Assembly (NCBI RefSeq): GCF_009829075.1
Contig: NZ_WUQZ01000004.1
Location: 44,388 to 108,387 of the forward strand
Reading direction: 5' to 3'
From: Sphingobacterium composti
GTDB lineage: Bacteria > Bacteroidota > Bacteroidia > Sphingobacteriales > Sphingobacteriaceae
DNA: 64,000 nt
The notes under the pieces are model-generated. The model had not been told where the DNA came from. It saw only the letters and a list, made by a program, of their open reading frames with translations, and ran no database searches. Below are positions 25,392-34,233 of this stretch, piece by piece; the stretch's first letter is position 1; each line of letters begins with the position of its first letter. A program made the translations under genes and the position numbers.

Positions 25392-25417
25392 GTTAATTAT
25401 TAGGTCGACATCTTAAG

Positions 25418-26125
25418 ATGACAATTTCAGATTTTTTAATTATTCCTGCGACAGCTGATCATGTAATCTACGCTGATGCTATTTGTAACGAAATGTTTGA
25501 GTCTGCAAAAGCTCGTGGAACGGGTATTGCAAGACGTAAGCCAGAGTATGTAGCCAAAAAGATGGAGGAGGGGAAGGCGGTTATAGCGTTACATAAGGAT
25601 GGACGTTGGGCAGGCTTTTGCTATATCGAAACATGGTCTCACGGGGATTATGTGGCTAACTCTGGTCTTATTGTGAGCCCGGAATTCCGTAAGGTAGGTT
25701 TGGCGAAAGCAATTAAAAAACGCGTATTCGAACTTTCACACGAGAAATATCCTAAAGCGAAGATTTTTGGCTTGACCACTGGTTTGGCTGTGATGAAAAT
25801 TAATTCGGAATTAGGATATGAGCCTGTGACGTATTCGGAGTTGACTCAGGACGAGGAGTTTTGGGCGGGTTGTAAAAGCTGTATCAACTACGATATTCTG
25901 GTAAGTAAAGACCGCAAAAACTGTATGTGTACAGCGATGCTTTGGGACCCAGAGGAGAAAGCGAAAGAGTTGCAAGAGCGATTGAAACGTAGAGCAGAAG
26001 CGAAAGAACGTTTGGAAAGAATTTCGAAAAAACAATCTCTTTTGAAGCGTATAGAGGCAAAACTGTGGCGTTCAACAAAGAAATTTGTTGCTACGGTTTT
26101 TCCGACGCGTGCTGAAACAGCATAA
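25418..26125 (+). CDS. GNAT acyltransferase, candidate glutamate N-acetyltransferase
   Basis: First structural gene of the arg operon; 235 residues. The GNAT fold has the acetyl-CoA loop GLIVSPEFRKVGLAKAIKKR, preceded by GFCYIETWSHGDYV. A Cys-containing segment (GCKSCINYDILV and NCMCTAMLWDP) and a basic helical tail (about residues 180-235) follow. Bacteroidota lack canonical ArgA and argJ in many cases, and a GNAT at this place is the usual candidate for the first arginine step. That role is inferred from the operon, not from motifs. Confidence 0.75.
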   Translation: MTISDFLIIPATADHVIYADAICNEMFESAKARGTGIARRKPEYVAKKMEEGKAVIALHKDGRWAGFCYIETWSHGDYVANSGLIVSPEFRKVGLAKAIKKRVFELSHEKYPKAKIFGLTTGLAVMKINSELGYEPVTYSELTQDEEFWAGCKSCINYDILVSKDRKNCMCTAMLWDPEEKAKELQERLKRRAEAKERLERISKKQSLLKRIEAKLWRSTKKFVATVFPTRAETA

Positions 26126-26193
26126 AAAGATTAATTAGTACATTTGTAATACATTAGAAATAAGGACACTTCCTATAAATATTTATATAAAGA

Positions 26194-27381
26194 ATGAAAA
26201 AAGTAGTTTTAGCATTTAGTGGTGGTTTAGATACATCGTTTTGTTGTATTTATTTGACTAAAGATTTGGGCTTGGAAGTACACTCTGTAGTCGTAAATAC
26301 AGGTGGATTTTCTGTTGAGGAATTAAAAAATATCGAAGCTCGTGCATATGAGTTGGGCGTGAAATCACATACCACAATCGACGACACTGAAAACTACTAC
26401 CGCGAAACTATTAAATATTTGATTTTTGGTAATGTGTTGAAGAATGCAACTTACCCATTATCAGTTTCCGCAGAACGTGTGTGTCAAGCAACAGCTATCG
26501 CGAATTATGCAAAGAAAATCGGCGCAGAATCCGTAGCGCATGGCTCTACAGGTGCGGGTAATGACCAAGTTCGTTTTGATATGATCTTCAATACCTTGAT
26601 TCCAGGTGTTGAAATCATTACGCCAATTCGTGATTTGAAATTATCTCGTGAGGCTGAAATTGAATATTTAGGTAAGCATGGTTTCCCATATAGCGCTGAA
26701 AAAGCTAAATACTCAATTAACAAAGGGCTTTGGGGTACTTCAGTTGGTGGTGCAGAGACTTTGACTTCAAACCAATACTTACCAGAATCAGCTTGGCCAA
26801 CAGCTACTACTTCTACAGAACCACAAACGGTTACAATAGATTTTGAAAAAGGTGAGCCTGTAGCATTGAATGGTGAGAAAATCGGTGCAGTAAAAGTTAT
26901 CCAACAATTACAAGATTTAGCACAGCCTTACGGCATTGGTCGTGATATTCACGTAGGTGACACCATTATCGGTATCAAAGGTCGTGTAGGTTTTGAAGCT
27001 GCTGGTCCGATTATTTTGGTAAAAGCACACCATACGTTAGAGAAACATACGTTAACAAAATGGCAATTGGCGTGGAAAGATCAAATCGCTGCATTCTATG
27101 GAAACTGGATGCACGAAGGTCAGATGCACGATCCTGTAATGCGTGACATCGAAGCATTTTTATCTTCAGCACAAGAGACTGTTACAGGTCGCGTGATTGT
27201 GGAATTGCACCCATACCGTTTCGTAATTGTAGGTATTGAGTCAGCGCACGATTTGATGAATAATAAATTTGGTAGCTATGGTGAGATGAACGAAGGTTAC
27301 ACTGGAGATGATGTAAAAGGATTCTCAAAGATCTTCGGAAACCAAACTATCATTTGGCATAAAGTAAATAGCAAAGGCTAA
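26194..27381 (+). CDS. argG: Argininosuccinate synthase
   Basis: Joins citrulline and aspartate with ATP in the cytosol, the penultimate step of arginine synthesis. 395 residues, normal. Seen: the N-type ATP pyrophosphatase P-loop VLAFSGGLDTSFCCIYL, HGSTGAGNDQVRFD, the SINKGLWGTSVGG region and ESAWPTA. Overlaps the next gene by one base (TAATG), so translation is coupled. Confidence 0.97.
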   Translation: MKKVVLAFSGGLDTSFCCIYLTKDLGLEVHSVVVNTGGFSVEELKNIEARAYELGVKSHTTIDDTENYYRETIKYLIFGNVLKNATYPLSVSAERVCQATAIANYAKKIGAESVAHGSTGAGNDQVRFDMIFNTLIPGVEIITPIRDLKLSREAEIEYLGKHGFPYSAEKAKYSINKGLWGTSVGGAETLTSNQYLPESAWPTATTSTEPQTVTIDFEKGEPVALNGEKIGAVKVIQQLQDLAQPYGIGRDIHVGDTIIGIKGRVGFEAAGPIILVKAHHTLEKHTLTKWQLAWKDQIAAFYGNWMHEGQMHDPVMRDIEAFLSSAQETVTGRVIVELHPYRFVIVGIESAHDLMNNKFGSYGEMNEGYTGDDVKGFSKIFGNQTIIWHKVNSKG

Positions 27382-27827
27382 TGATTGTCCTTGGTACATT
27401 AGATAATTTACATGATTTAGTGGGCCTATTCGATCAATATAGAATCTTTTATAAGAAAGATTCTGATCTTGAAGGAGCTGCAAATTTTTTATCTGATCGT
27501 ATCCTGAACAAAGAGTCTGTTATTTATATCTATTATGATAATAATATTGCGGTAGGGTTTACACAACTTTACCCTAAATATTCTTCAGCACGAATGGTAC
27601 GAAACTGGATTTTGAATGATCTATTCGTCCTGAAAGAATATAGAAAAACTGGGATAGCCACTCAGTTGATCAATAAAGCTATTGAATTTGCAAAATCCAA
27701 TGATGCAAATTTTGTACAGTTAGAAACCCAAGTTGATAATCTTGTAGCGCAAGAGCTCTATCAACATCTAGGCTTTGAATTGCAGGGACCTGATGCAGAA
27801 TTCCTGCTTTATAAAAAGTTTATATAA
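27381..27827 (+). CDS. Second GNAT acetyltransferase in the arg operon
   Basis: 148 residues. GNAT motifs: GFTQLYPKYSSARMVRNWIL, then NDLFVLKEYRKTGIATQLINKAIEF (acetyl-CoA loop) and the C-terminal QLETQVDNLVAQELYQHLGFE. It starts on the argG stop codon and is followed by argC after 15 nt, so it is embedded in the operon. Substrate unknown. It could acetylate or succinylate glutamate or ornithine, or be an accessory enzyme. Confidence 0.85.
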   Translation: MIVLGTLDNLHDLVGLFDQYRIFYKKDSDLEGAANFLSDRILNKESVIYIYYDNNIAVGFTQLYPKYSSARMVRNWILNDLFVLKEYRKTGIATQLINKAIEFAKSNDANFVQLETQVDNLVAQELYQHLGFELQGPDAEFLLYKKFI

Positions 27828-27842
27828 ACCTTAACTTTCAAT

Positions 27843-28862
27843 ATGAGCAAAATAAGAGTAGGAATAATCGGTTCGGCAGGATATACAGGTGGTGAATTAT
27901 TACGTATTTTGATATTTCATCCCGAAGTAGAAATTGTGTTTGCAAACTCTGCTTCCAATGCTGGCAATAAATTATACGCTGTACACAACGATTTATTCGG
28001 TGATACAGAATTAGAATTTTCTTCGGATTTCCATTCTGATATTGATGTGTTGTTTTTGTGTGTCGGTCATGGAGATGCCCGCAAGTTTTTGGATGCTAAT
28101 TCTATTGACAGTTCTGTTAAGATTATTGACTTGTCACAAGATTATAGATTACGCGCAAATACTACTTATCAAGGTCAAAATTTTGTCTATGGTTTACCAG
28201 AATTGAATCGTGAAGCGATTAAATCAGCTCAGTATATTGCTAATCCAGGCTGTTTTGCGACGAATATCCAACTGGCTCTATTGCCTTTGGCTTCAAAAGG
28301 TCTTTTGCCTGCGCAGATTCATATTAATGCAACTACAGGTTCAACCGGAGCTGGTCAAAAACCAACAGCGACTTCGCATTTTTCTTGGCGTAATAATAAC
28401 TTGTCTGCTTACAAGTCTTTCGAGCACCAACATTTGCAAGAGATTTCTGAATCTTTGGACCAATTGCAAGCAGGATTTTTGCCTACTTCGGAGAAGTCCT
28501 TGTTAGAAAGAGCTGCGGAGAAAATCAATTTTGTACCACAACGTGGTGATTTCACACGCGGTATTTTCTCTTCTATTTATGTGGATTCGGATTTGACAGA
28601 AGAAGAAGCTTTTGAATTGTATAATTCGTATTATGCTTCACATCCATTTACCTCAATTTCAAAAGCAAATATTGATTTGAAACAAGTCGTGAATACCAAT
28701 AAATCAATTATTCATTTAGAAAAACATGGGAATAAATTGTTGATTCTAAATGCCACAGATAATTTATTAAAAGGCGCTTCAGGTCAAGCAGTTCAGAATA
28801 TGAATTTGATGTTTGGCTTAGATGAACGAACAGGTCTAAATTTAAAATCTGTAGGATTTTAA
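27843..28862 (+). CDS. argC: N-acetyl-gamma-glutamyl-phosphate reductase
   Basis: NADPH-dependent reduction of N-acyl-glutamyl phosphate to the semialdehyde, the third arginine step. 339 residues. Seen: Rossmann start VGIIGSAGYTGGELLRIL, LSQDYRL, the catalytic Cys in IANPGCFATNIQLAL, TTGSTGAGQKPTATSHF, HQHLQEI, and the final NLLKGASGQAVQNMNLMFGL. The operon ends here with a terminator; argD, argB and argF are not in the window up to this point or after. Confidence 0.97.
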   Translation: MSKIRVGIIGSAGYTGGELLRILIFHPEVEIVFANSASNAGNKLYAVHNDLFGDTELEFSSDFHSDIDVLFLCVGHGDARKFLDANSIDSSVKIIDLSQDYRLRANTTYQGQNFVYGLPELNREAIKSAQYIANPGCFATNIQLALLPLASKGLLPAQIHINATTGSTGAGQKPTATSHFSWRNNNLSAYKSFEHQHLQEISESLDQLQAGFLPTSEKSLLERAAEKINFVPQRGDFTRGIFSSIYVDSDLTEEEAFELYNSYYASHPFTSISKANIDLKQVVNTNKSIIHLEKHGNKLLILNATDNLLKGASGQAVQNMNLMFGLDERTGLNLKSVGF

Positions 28863-28886
28863 TCCATAAAAGATTTATATTTTTGT

Positions 28887-28912
28887 AAAGCCATCGTATC
28901 CCGATGGCTTTA
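28887..28912 (+). terminator. arg operon terminator
   Basis: AAAGCCATCG and CGATGGCTTT with a 5-nt loop, followed by TATTTATTTC, 25 nt after the argC stop. Confidence 0.85.
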
Positions 28913-28921
28913 TTTATTTCT

Positions 28922-30442
28922 ATGGCTTTCGACAGTATTAATTTTTCTAAAATAAATTTCAAGAACGAAATATTGGCGGGATTAACGGTTTCAATGACGA
29001 TGATTCCTGAATCCTTATCTTTTGCAATCGTAGCTGGTTTGACACCATTGATGGGTTTGTATGCCGCTTTTTTGATGGGGATTGTGACAGCAATATTGGG
29101 TGGAAGACCTAGGTTAGTTTCTGGCGGAGCTGGTGCTACGATAGTTGTCTTAATGGCATTAATTGTTTCACATGGTGTGGAATATCTGTTAGCAACTGTA
29201 ATATTGGCTGGAATAATTCAGATACTCGTGGGAGTATTTAAGTTGGGGAAATTTGTACGTCTCATACCTCAACCTGTGATGTACGGATTTCTGAATGGAT
29301 TAGCTATTATTATATTCATGGCTCAAGTGGAGCAATTTAAGGTCGTAGAGAATGGTATTTCAACTTGGATGTCAGGAGCTAGTTTATATGTAATGGGAGG
29401 ATTGACTTTATTAACGATTTTTATAGTCTTAGGTTTTCCTAAATTAACGAAAGCAATTCCTGCCTCGTTGGTTGCTATTATAATAACTACTTCCTTGGTT
29501 TTCTTTTTAGATATTGATACCAAGAAAGTTTTAGATATTGCCTCAGTAAGTGGCTCTTTACCAAGTTTTCATATTCCATTTGTTCCTTTTGATTTGGAAA
29601 CATTGAAAGTTATATTTCCCTATGCATTGATAATGGCTGGTGTAGGACTTGTGGAATCATTATTGACACTGACGATGGTCGATGAAATAACGAATACGAA
29701 AGGTAACTCAAACAGAGAATCAATAGCGCAAGGAACTGCTAATATCGTAAATGGATTTTTTGGTGGAATGGGAGGCTGTGCAATGGTGGCACAGACACTC
29801 GTAAATTTGGATGCAGGAGCTCGTACACGAATAGCTGCTGTTGTAGGAGCATTGGGAATCTTGGCTGTAATACTTATCGGAGGACCTGTTATTGAGCAGA
29901 TTCCGATGGCAGCATTAGTAGGGGTGATGATGATGGTATCAATTGGAACTTTCCAATGGGTGTCGTTGAAAGTATATAATAAGATGCCTAAATCTGATGT
30001 TTTCGTAGGAATTATAGTAGCCGCTATCACCGTAATTTTACATAATTTGGCCTTTGCGGTTTTGGTAGGTGTTATTATTTCTGCTTTGGTGTTTGCTTGG
30101 GATAATGCAAAACGCATTCGTGCACGTAAAAGTGAAGACGAATTTGGAAATAAGATATATGAGATTTATGGACCTTTATTTTTCGGATCAGTAACTCATT
30201 TTTTGGAAAAATTCGATATGCAGGAAGATCCAGATACTGTTATTGTTGATTTTAAAGAATCAAGGGTAGTCGATATGTCAGCAATTGAAGCATTAAATAA
30301 GTTGACAGAGAAGTATGCCAAATTAAACAAAAAAGTAGTACTAAGGCATCTTAGCAAAGACAGTATTCGTCTTTTGGAGAATGCTCATGGTATCATAGAA
30401 GTAAATATTGAAGAAGATCCTACTTACAAGGTGATGCCTTAA
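28922..30442 (+). CDS. SulP-family anion transporter with STAS domain
   Basis: 506-residue inner-membrane transporter of the SulP/SLC26 family (sulfate or bicarbonate). About 10-12 TM segments follow the N-terminal signature ILAGLTVSMTMIPESLSFAI and GLYAAFLMGIVTAILGG. The cytosolic C-terminal STAS domain contains VIVDFKESRVVDMSAIEAL. An in-frame ATG at 28904 exists but lies inside the arg terminator stem, so ATG 28922 is preferred. The short, BicA-like form may favour bicarbonate; this is a weak inference. Overlaps the convergent gene by 4 nt. Confidence 0.9.
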   Translation: MAFDSINFSKINFKNEILAGLTVSMTMIPESLSFAIVAGLTPLMGLYAAFLMGIVTAILGGRPRLVSGGAGATIVVLMALIVSHGVEYLLATVILAGIIQILVGVFKLGKFVRLIPQPVMYGFLNGLAIIIFMAQVEQFKVVENGISTWMSGASLYVMGGLTLLTIFIVLGFPKLTKAIPASLVAIIITTSLVFFLDIDTKKVLDIASVSGSLPSFHIPFVPFDLETLKVIFPYALIMAGVGLVESLLTLTMVDEITNTKGNSNRESIAQGTANIVNGFFGGMGGCAMVAQTLVNLDAGARTRIAAVVGALGILAVILIGGPVIEQIPMAALVGVMMMVSIGTFQWVSLKVYNKMPKSDVFVGIIVAAITVILHNLAFAVLVGVIISALVFAWDNAKRIRARKSEDEFGNKIYEIYGPLFFGSVTHFLEKFDMQEDPDTVIVDFKESRVVDMSAIEALNKLTEKYAKLNKKVVLRHLSKDSIRLLENAHGIIEVNIEEDPTYKVMP

Positions 30443-30816
30443 CTATACACTTTAGGTTTTTCTAATAAATCAGTTACATATCCCAAAATTTCTATCTCGC
30501 TGTCTCCATCCTCTAGCATAGAAAATGTAAGATAGGCAGCGTAAATTTCTGCACTGAACACAATATGCTTGTCGCTTATGATTTCATCCACGACATGTTC
30601 GTACACATGTATACCTATATGCGTGAGCTCATTGTGAAGGTTCGTAGAAATGGTATTGTGAGATTCTCCGGAAGCAAATCCTACAATAATATGTAATATT
30701 AAAGTGTCGTAAATTTTAGTGTCCGAAAAATGGGGTAGATATTCATCATAATTAAAACGCTTCTTTGCACTATTGACAATTTTGTCCCAAATCAAAAATT
30801 CTGTTTTTGTTTGCAT
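30439..30816 (-). CDS. Conserved acidic protein of unknown function
   Basis: 125 residues from ATG 30816; the frame extends 14 codons upstream but without support. Mostly alpha-helical and acidic. No signal peptide, no metal motif and no family that I recognise. Its stop codon overlaps that of the SulP gene by 4 nt in convergent orientation, so there is no room for a terminator between them and antisense interplay is possible. Confidence 0.65.
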   Translation of the reverse strand: MQTKTEFLIWDKIVNSAKKRFNYDEYLPHFSDTKIYDTLILHIIVGFASGESHNTISTNLHNELTHIGIHVYEHVVDEIISDKHIVFSAEIYAAYLTFSMLEDGDSEIEILGYVTDLLEKPKVYS

Positions 30817-30973
30817 AGTAGTAACGTGTTTATAAGTGGTTATAGTAAATATACACAAAGATTTTTAATTTTTTAAAAACATTTTTCTAGAATGTGCTTG
30901 CAAGTCAATTCATTGCAGCTAAAATTTGAGTGTTCATATTGATTTTCTTACATTCGAATAGAGGAATGAAATT

Positions 30974-31762
30974 ATGGAAATAAACTTATCAGGGAAACGT
31001 GCTTTGGTCGGAGGAAGTACTTCAGGAATAGGAAAAGCTATTGCCCAACAATTAGCTAAATGTGGTGCTCAAGTTACATTAGTAGCAAGAAATGAAGATA
31101 AATTAAAGGAGACATTGGCATCTATGGATGTTTCTCAAGGTCAGCTGCATCAATATCTTATTGTTGATTATTTAGATTTTGATGATTATAAATCAAAAAT
31201 TGAAAAGTATCTCGAAAACACTGAGGTTGATATTTTAGTCAATAATACGCAAGGTCCTAATCCAGGAACAATTGCCCAAAAATCTATGAATGACTATCAA
31301 CAAGCTTTTGATTTATTATTTCAAAATGCTGTATATACAACTAATCTAGTAATTCCAAAAATGCAGGCTAATGGTTTTGGGCGAATTATAAACGTGTCAT
31401 CAATGACCGTAAAAGAACCTCAAGACAATTTGGTGCTATCCAATACAATGCGAACAGCATTGGTCTCCTGGTCTAAATCATTATCAAATTTAGTTGCGAA
31501 AGACAGTATTACTGTGAATTCGGTGATGACAGGTTATTTTGATACGGAAAGATTGTTGTCGCTTATGGAAAATCAAGCTAAGAATGAAGGTGTCAGTTTT
31601 GAAGAAATTAAAGCTAAGCGTATAGCTTCTATACCTTCGGGAAGATTAGGAGAACCGAAAGAATATGGTTATCTAGTAGCTTTTTTAGCTTCCGAATATG
31701 CTGCTTATTTAACTGGAGCTTCTATACCTCTTGACGGTGGAATTGCTAAAAGTTTGTTTTAG
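30974..31762 (+). CDS. SDR-family oxidoreductase with altered active site
   Basis: 262-residue short-chain dehydrogenase. The NAD(P)-binding motif GGSTSGIGKAIAQQLA (TGxxxGIG type), the NNTQGPNPG loop (NNAG position) and the catalytic-Ser strand IINVSSMTVKEPQDN are present. In place of YxxxK there is LSNTMRTALVSWSKSL: the Tyr is replaced by Ser or Asn and the Lys by Arg. This variant recurs in a FabG-like SDR subgroup of unknown function. C-terminal YLTGASIPLDGG is normal. Single gene with its own upstream region. Confidence 0.87.
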   Translation: MEINLSGKRALVGGSTSGIGKAIAQQLAKCGAQVTLVARNEDKLKETLASMDVSQGQLHQYLIVDYLDFDDYKSKIEKYLENTEVDILVNNTQGPNPGTIAQKSMNDYQQAFDLLFQNAVYTTNLVIPKMQANGFGRIINVSSMTVKEPQDNLVLSNTMRTALVSWSKSLSNLVAKDSITVNSVMTGYFDTERLLSLMENQAKNEGVSFEEIKAKRIASIPSGRLGEPKEYGYLVAFLASEYAAYLTGASIPLDGGIAKSLF

Positions 31763-31835
31763 ATTATTGTAACTATGCTTATATTGGGGATATTAATCTT
31801 CTTAAAATCTAACCAAAATTAAGACCTTTACCATT

Positions 31836-32702
31836 ATGAAAAACTACATGAATAAGATTCGAATTTTATTAACGTTCTGTTATGTGATTGGTGGCTTTTA
31901 TGCCTTTTCACAAAAAAAAGAAGCATCATTTATCGCTGCGACATATAATATTCGCTATGATGCGCCTGCAGACAAGGCGACTGGGAATTCTTGGGATACA
32001 CGTAAGGAGGCATTGACTTCCCTAATAAAGACTCATGGCTTCGATATTTTTGGTACACAAGAAGGCATGTTTAAACAAATGATTGATCTAAAGAATTTCC
32101 TGACTGAATTTGATTATTTGAGTTATCCTTACGGAGGCAGAAATGATAATCATCAAGGTGGTATTGTATATAAAAGATCTATATTTCAACCTTTAGATGC
32201 AGGAGTTTTTTGGTTAAGTGAAACACCAAATGTACCAAGTATTGGGTGGGATGCCTCAGACCGTAGGATTTGTCATTGGGCAAAGTTTAGGCATACACCT
32301 TCAGGTAAAATTTTCTTCTTCTTTAATGCACACTTTTATTGGCGCAATGAAACGGCGAGAAATAATAGCGGAGAGTTAGTAAAACAAAAAGTACAAGAAA
32401 TAGCAGGTGATTATCCTGTTATCTGTGTTGGTGATTTTAACTCTACAGAACATACAACACAAATATCGGCGATTAAAACACTATTGAATGATTCATATGA
32501 TATTTCTACAAATGGGCGTAAAGGTGTTGTAAATACAAATCTTGGTGGAGGAAATTTTCAAACTCCAGCAGTAAATAGAATTGATTTTATCTTTTTGTCT
32601 AAAGGTATACAAGTTAAGGATTATACAGTGTATTCAGATCAATACGCTGATGGAAGATATCCTTCAGATCATTTGCCTGTATCATGTTTTGTGAGTTTTT
32701 AG
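31836..32702 (+). CDS. Secreted endonuclease/exonuclease/phosphatase-family protein
   Basis: 288 residues, signal peptide LLTFCYVIGGFYAFSQ. EEP landmarks: ATYNIRYDAP (Asn), FDIFGTQEGM (Glu in TQE), FFFNAHFYWRN (His), CVGDFNSTEH (Asp/Asn) and PSDHLPVSC (Asp-His). This subgroup is often found beside SusCD loci and is thought to act on phosphodiesters or sugar phosphates outside the cytosol. Convergent with susD, sharing a terminator. Start at 31836 or five codons later. Confidence 0.88.
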   Translation: MKNYMNKIRILLTFCYVIGGFYAFSQKKEASFIAATYNIRYDAPADKATGNSWDTRKEALTSLIKTHGFDIFGTQEGMFKQMIDLKNFLTEFDYLSYPYGGRNDNHQGGIVYKRSIFQPLDAGVFWLSETPNVPSIGWDASDRRICHWAKFRHTPSGKIFFFFNAHFYWRNETARNNSGELVKQKVQEIAGDYPVICVGDFNSTEHTTQISAIKTLLNDSYDISTNGRKGVVNTNLGGGNFQTPAVNRIDFIFLSKGIQVKDYTVYSDQYADGRYPSDHLPVSCFVSF

Positions 32703-32718
32703 AATTGTTATTTCTGAA

Positions 32719-32751
32719 ATAAATAAGGCTCGCATTTGCGAGCCTTATTTA
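32719..32751. terminator. Convergent terminator before susD
   Basis: AAATAAGGCTCGCA and TGCGAGCCTTATTT form a 14-bp stem with a 2-4 nt loop, serving both converging genes. Confidence 0.9.
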
Positions 32752-32752
32752 T

Positions 32753-34216
32753 TTAGTTTCTATAGCCTGGATTTTGCTGTTGATCAATTACAGGATTTGC
32801 ATTAATCTCTGCAAGAGGTATAGGAAGTATAGTTTTAAAGTGTGACCTATCGATAGTAGCACCGCGGTGAGTTGTTATAATACCACCTAGCGCATCATCG
32901 AAAGAAACAGTTTTGTTGAGACGCATCATGTCAAAAAATCTATGACCTTCTCCCACTAGTTCCTTAGATCTTTCATTGCTAATCATGTCTAGTGTTACCG
33001 TAGCGTCTGTGGCTGCAGGAAGGTTTGGTGACCTTTTACGGATCAGGTTTAGATAATTTGCAGCTTTCGCTTTATCAGGAGTCGAAAGTCTTAAAGCAGC
33101 TTCTGCAGCGATTAGATATACCTCAGATAGACGTATTACTTTAATGTTTACAGCGGTTGCATTACCTTTGCCATCACCAGCAAGCGTGGTACTTCCTGAA
33201 TATTTGTATAAAGCGCCAAGTCTTCCAAGTTCATCATTAATCATGATGCCTTTACGCACATCATCAGCATCTTCATTTAATAAATTGATGAAATTTGTAC
33301 TAGCCGTAAAATAGCCAAGTGCAGAAGTGGTGCCATGAGATTTATTTCTGTAATAAATACCTAAAGAAGTCGTACCTAAATCACCTTCACTTGGTAACAT
33401 CGCTAGTTCAAAAATCGATTCAGTTCCGTATTGTGCTCCCCATGAGCTAATCCAGTTTGCATTTGAATACAATGTGTATGCATTCGAAGAAATAATAGAT
33501 TCAGCGGCTGATAGCGCATTTGAAAAGTTTTCTTGATAAAGATATACTCTTGCTTGTAATGCTTTATTACCGTAGTGATTAATGAAGCCATTTGTTTTAG
33601 TTTTCGGTAACAAATCTTCAGAAGCTTTCAGATCGGCTAAAATTTGTGTGTAAACCTCCTCAACTGTATTACGACCTAATTGTTCATCAGCGCCCAATAA
33701 AGTTGTCGTTATTGGTACACCCAAAGAAGCTTTATTTTCATTGTAAGGCTTTCCATATAACCTGACTAAATCAAAATAAATTAACGCTCTTAATGTTAAA
33801 GCTTGACCAATATAAGTGTCAAAATTTTCGTTCGAGCCATTTTCTTTTAATACATCGATCTGATTCAATAGATTGTTAATCTGTGCTAATGTATGGTATC
33901 CTTGAGTCCAAATGCCCGAATAATTGTTAGAAGATTCGCTGTGATTAAAAGTGTATAAATAGTCATATCCTCGACCTTGTGATACAATAGTGAAGTCTCC
34001 ACCTTTCGTATCAGCATACAGAGGGAAATTACGTCCATAGTAATTTGAATTGGACAATTTACTCATGATACCTCTCATCATGATTTGTGCGTCAGCAGCT
34101 GTCTTTATGGATACAGATGCATCCGCCGATTCCGTTGGTTTGACGTCTAGAAAATCACTACACGAGCTGAAAGTCAGGGTAGCAAAAAGACAAGACGCTA
34201 TAAATATATTTTTCAT
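32753..34216 (-). CDS. susD: SusD/RagB-family outer-membrane binding lipoprotein
   Basis: 487-residue surface lipoprotein that closes over its SusC partner and captures the substrate. Lipoprotein signal FATLTFSSCSDFLDVKPTE; the CSDFLDV after the lipobox is typical. TPR-like helices and the C-terminal SusD signature VRLSEVYLIAAEAALRL ... NERSKELVGEGHRFFDMMRL are present. ILPIPLAEINANPVIDQQQNPGY ends the protein in the family manner (IP..E...N). It follows susC after 17 nt. Substrate is not readable; context suggests peptides rather than glycans. Confidence 0.95.
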   Translation of the reverse strand: MKNIFIASCLFATLTFSSCSDFLDVKPTESADASVSIKTAADAQIMMRGIMSKLSNSNYYGRNFPLYADTKGGDFTIVSQGRGYDYLYTFNHSESSNNYSGIWTQGYHTLAQINNLLNQIDVLKENGSNENFDTYIGQALTLRALIYFDLVRLYGKPYNENKASLGVPITTTLLGADEQLGRNTVEEVYTQILADLKASEDLLPKTKTNGFINHYGNKALQARVYLYQENFSNALSAAESIISSNAYTLYSNANWISSWGAQYGTESIFELAMLPSEGDLGTTSLGIYYRNKSHGTTSALGYFTASTNFINLLNEDADDVRKGIMINDELGRLGALYKYSGSTTLAGDGKGNATAVNIKVIRLSEVYLIAAEAALRLSTPDKAKAANYLNLIRKRSPNLPAATDATVTLDMISNERSKELVGEGHRFFDMMRLNKTVSFDDALGGIITTHRGATIDRSHFKTILPIPLAEINANPVIDQQQNPGYRN

Positions 34217-34233
34217 ATAAACAATTTCTTAGA

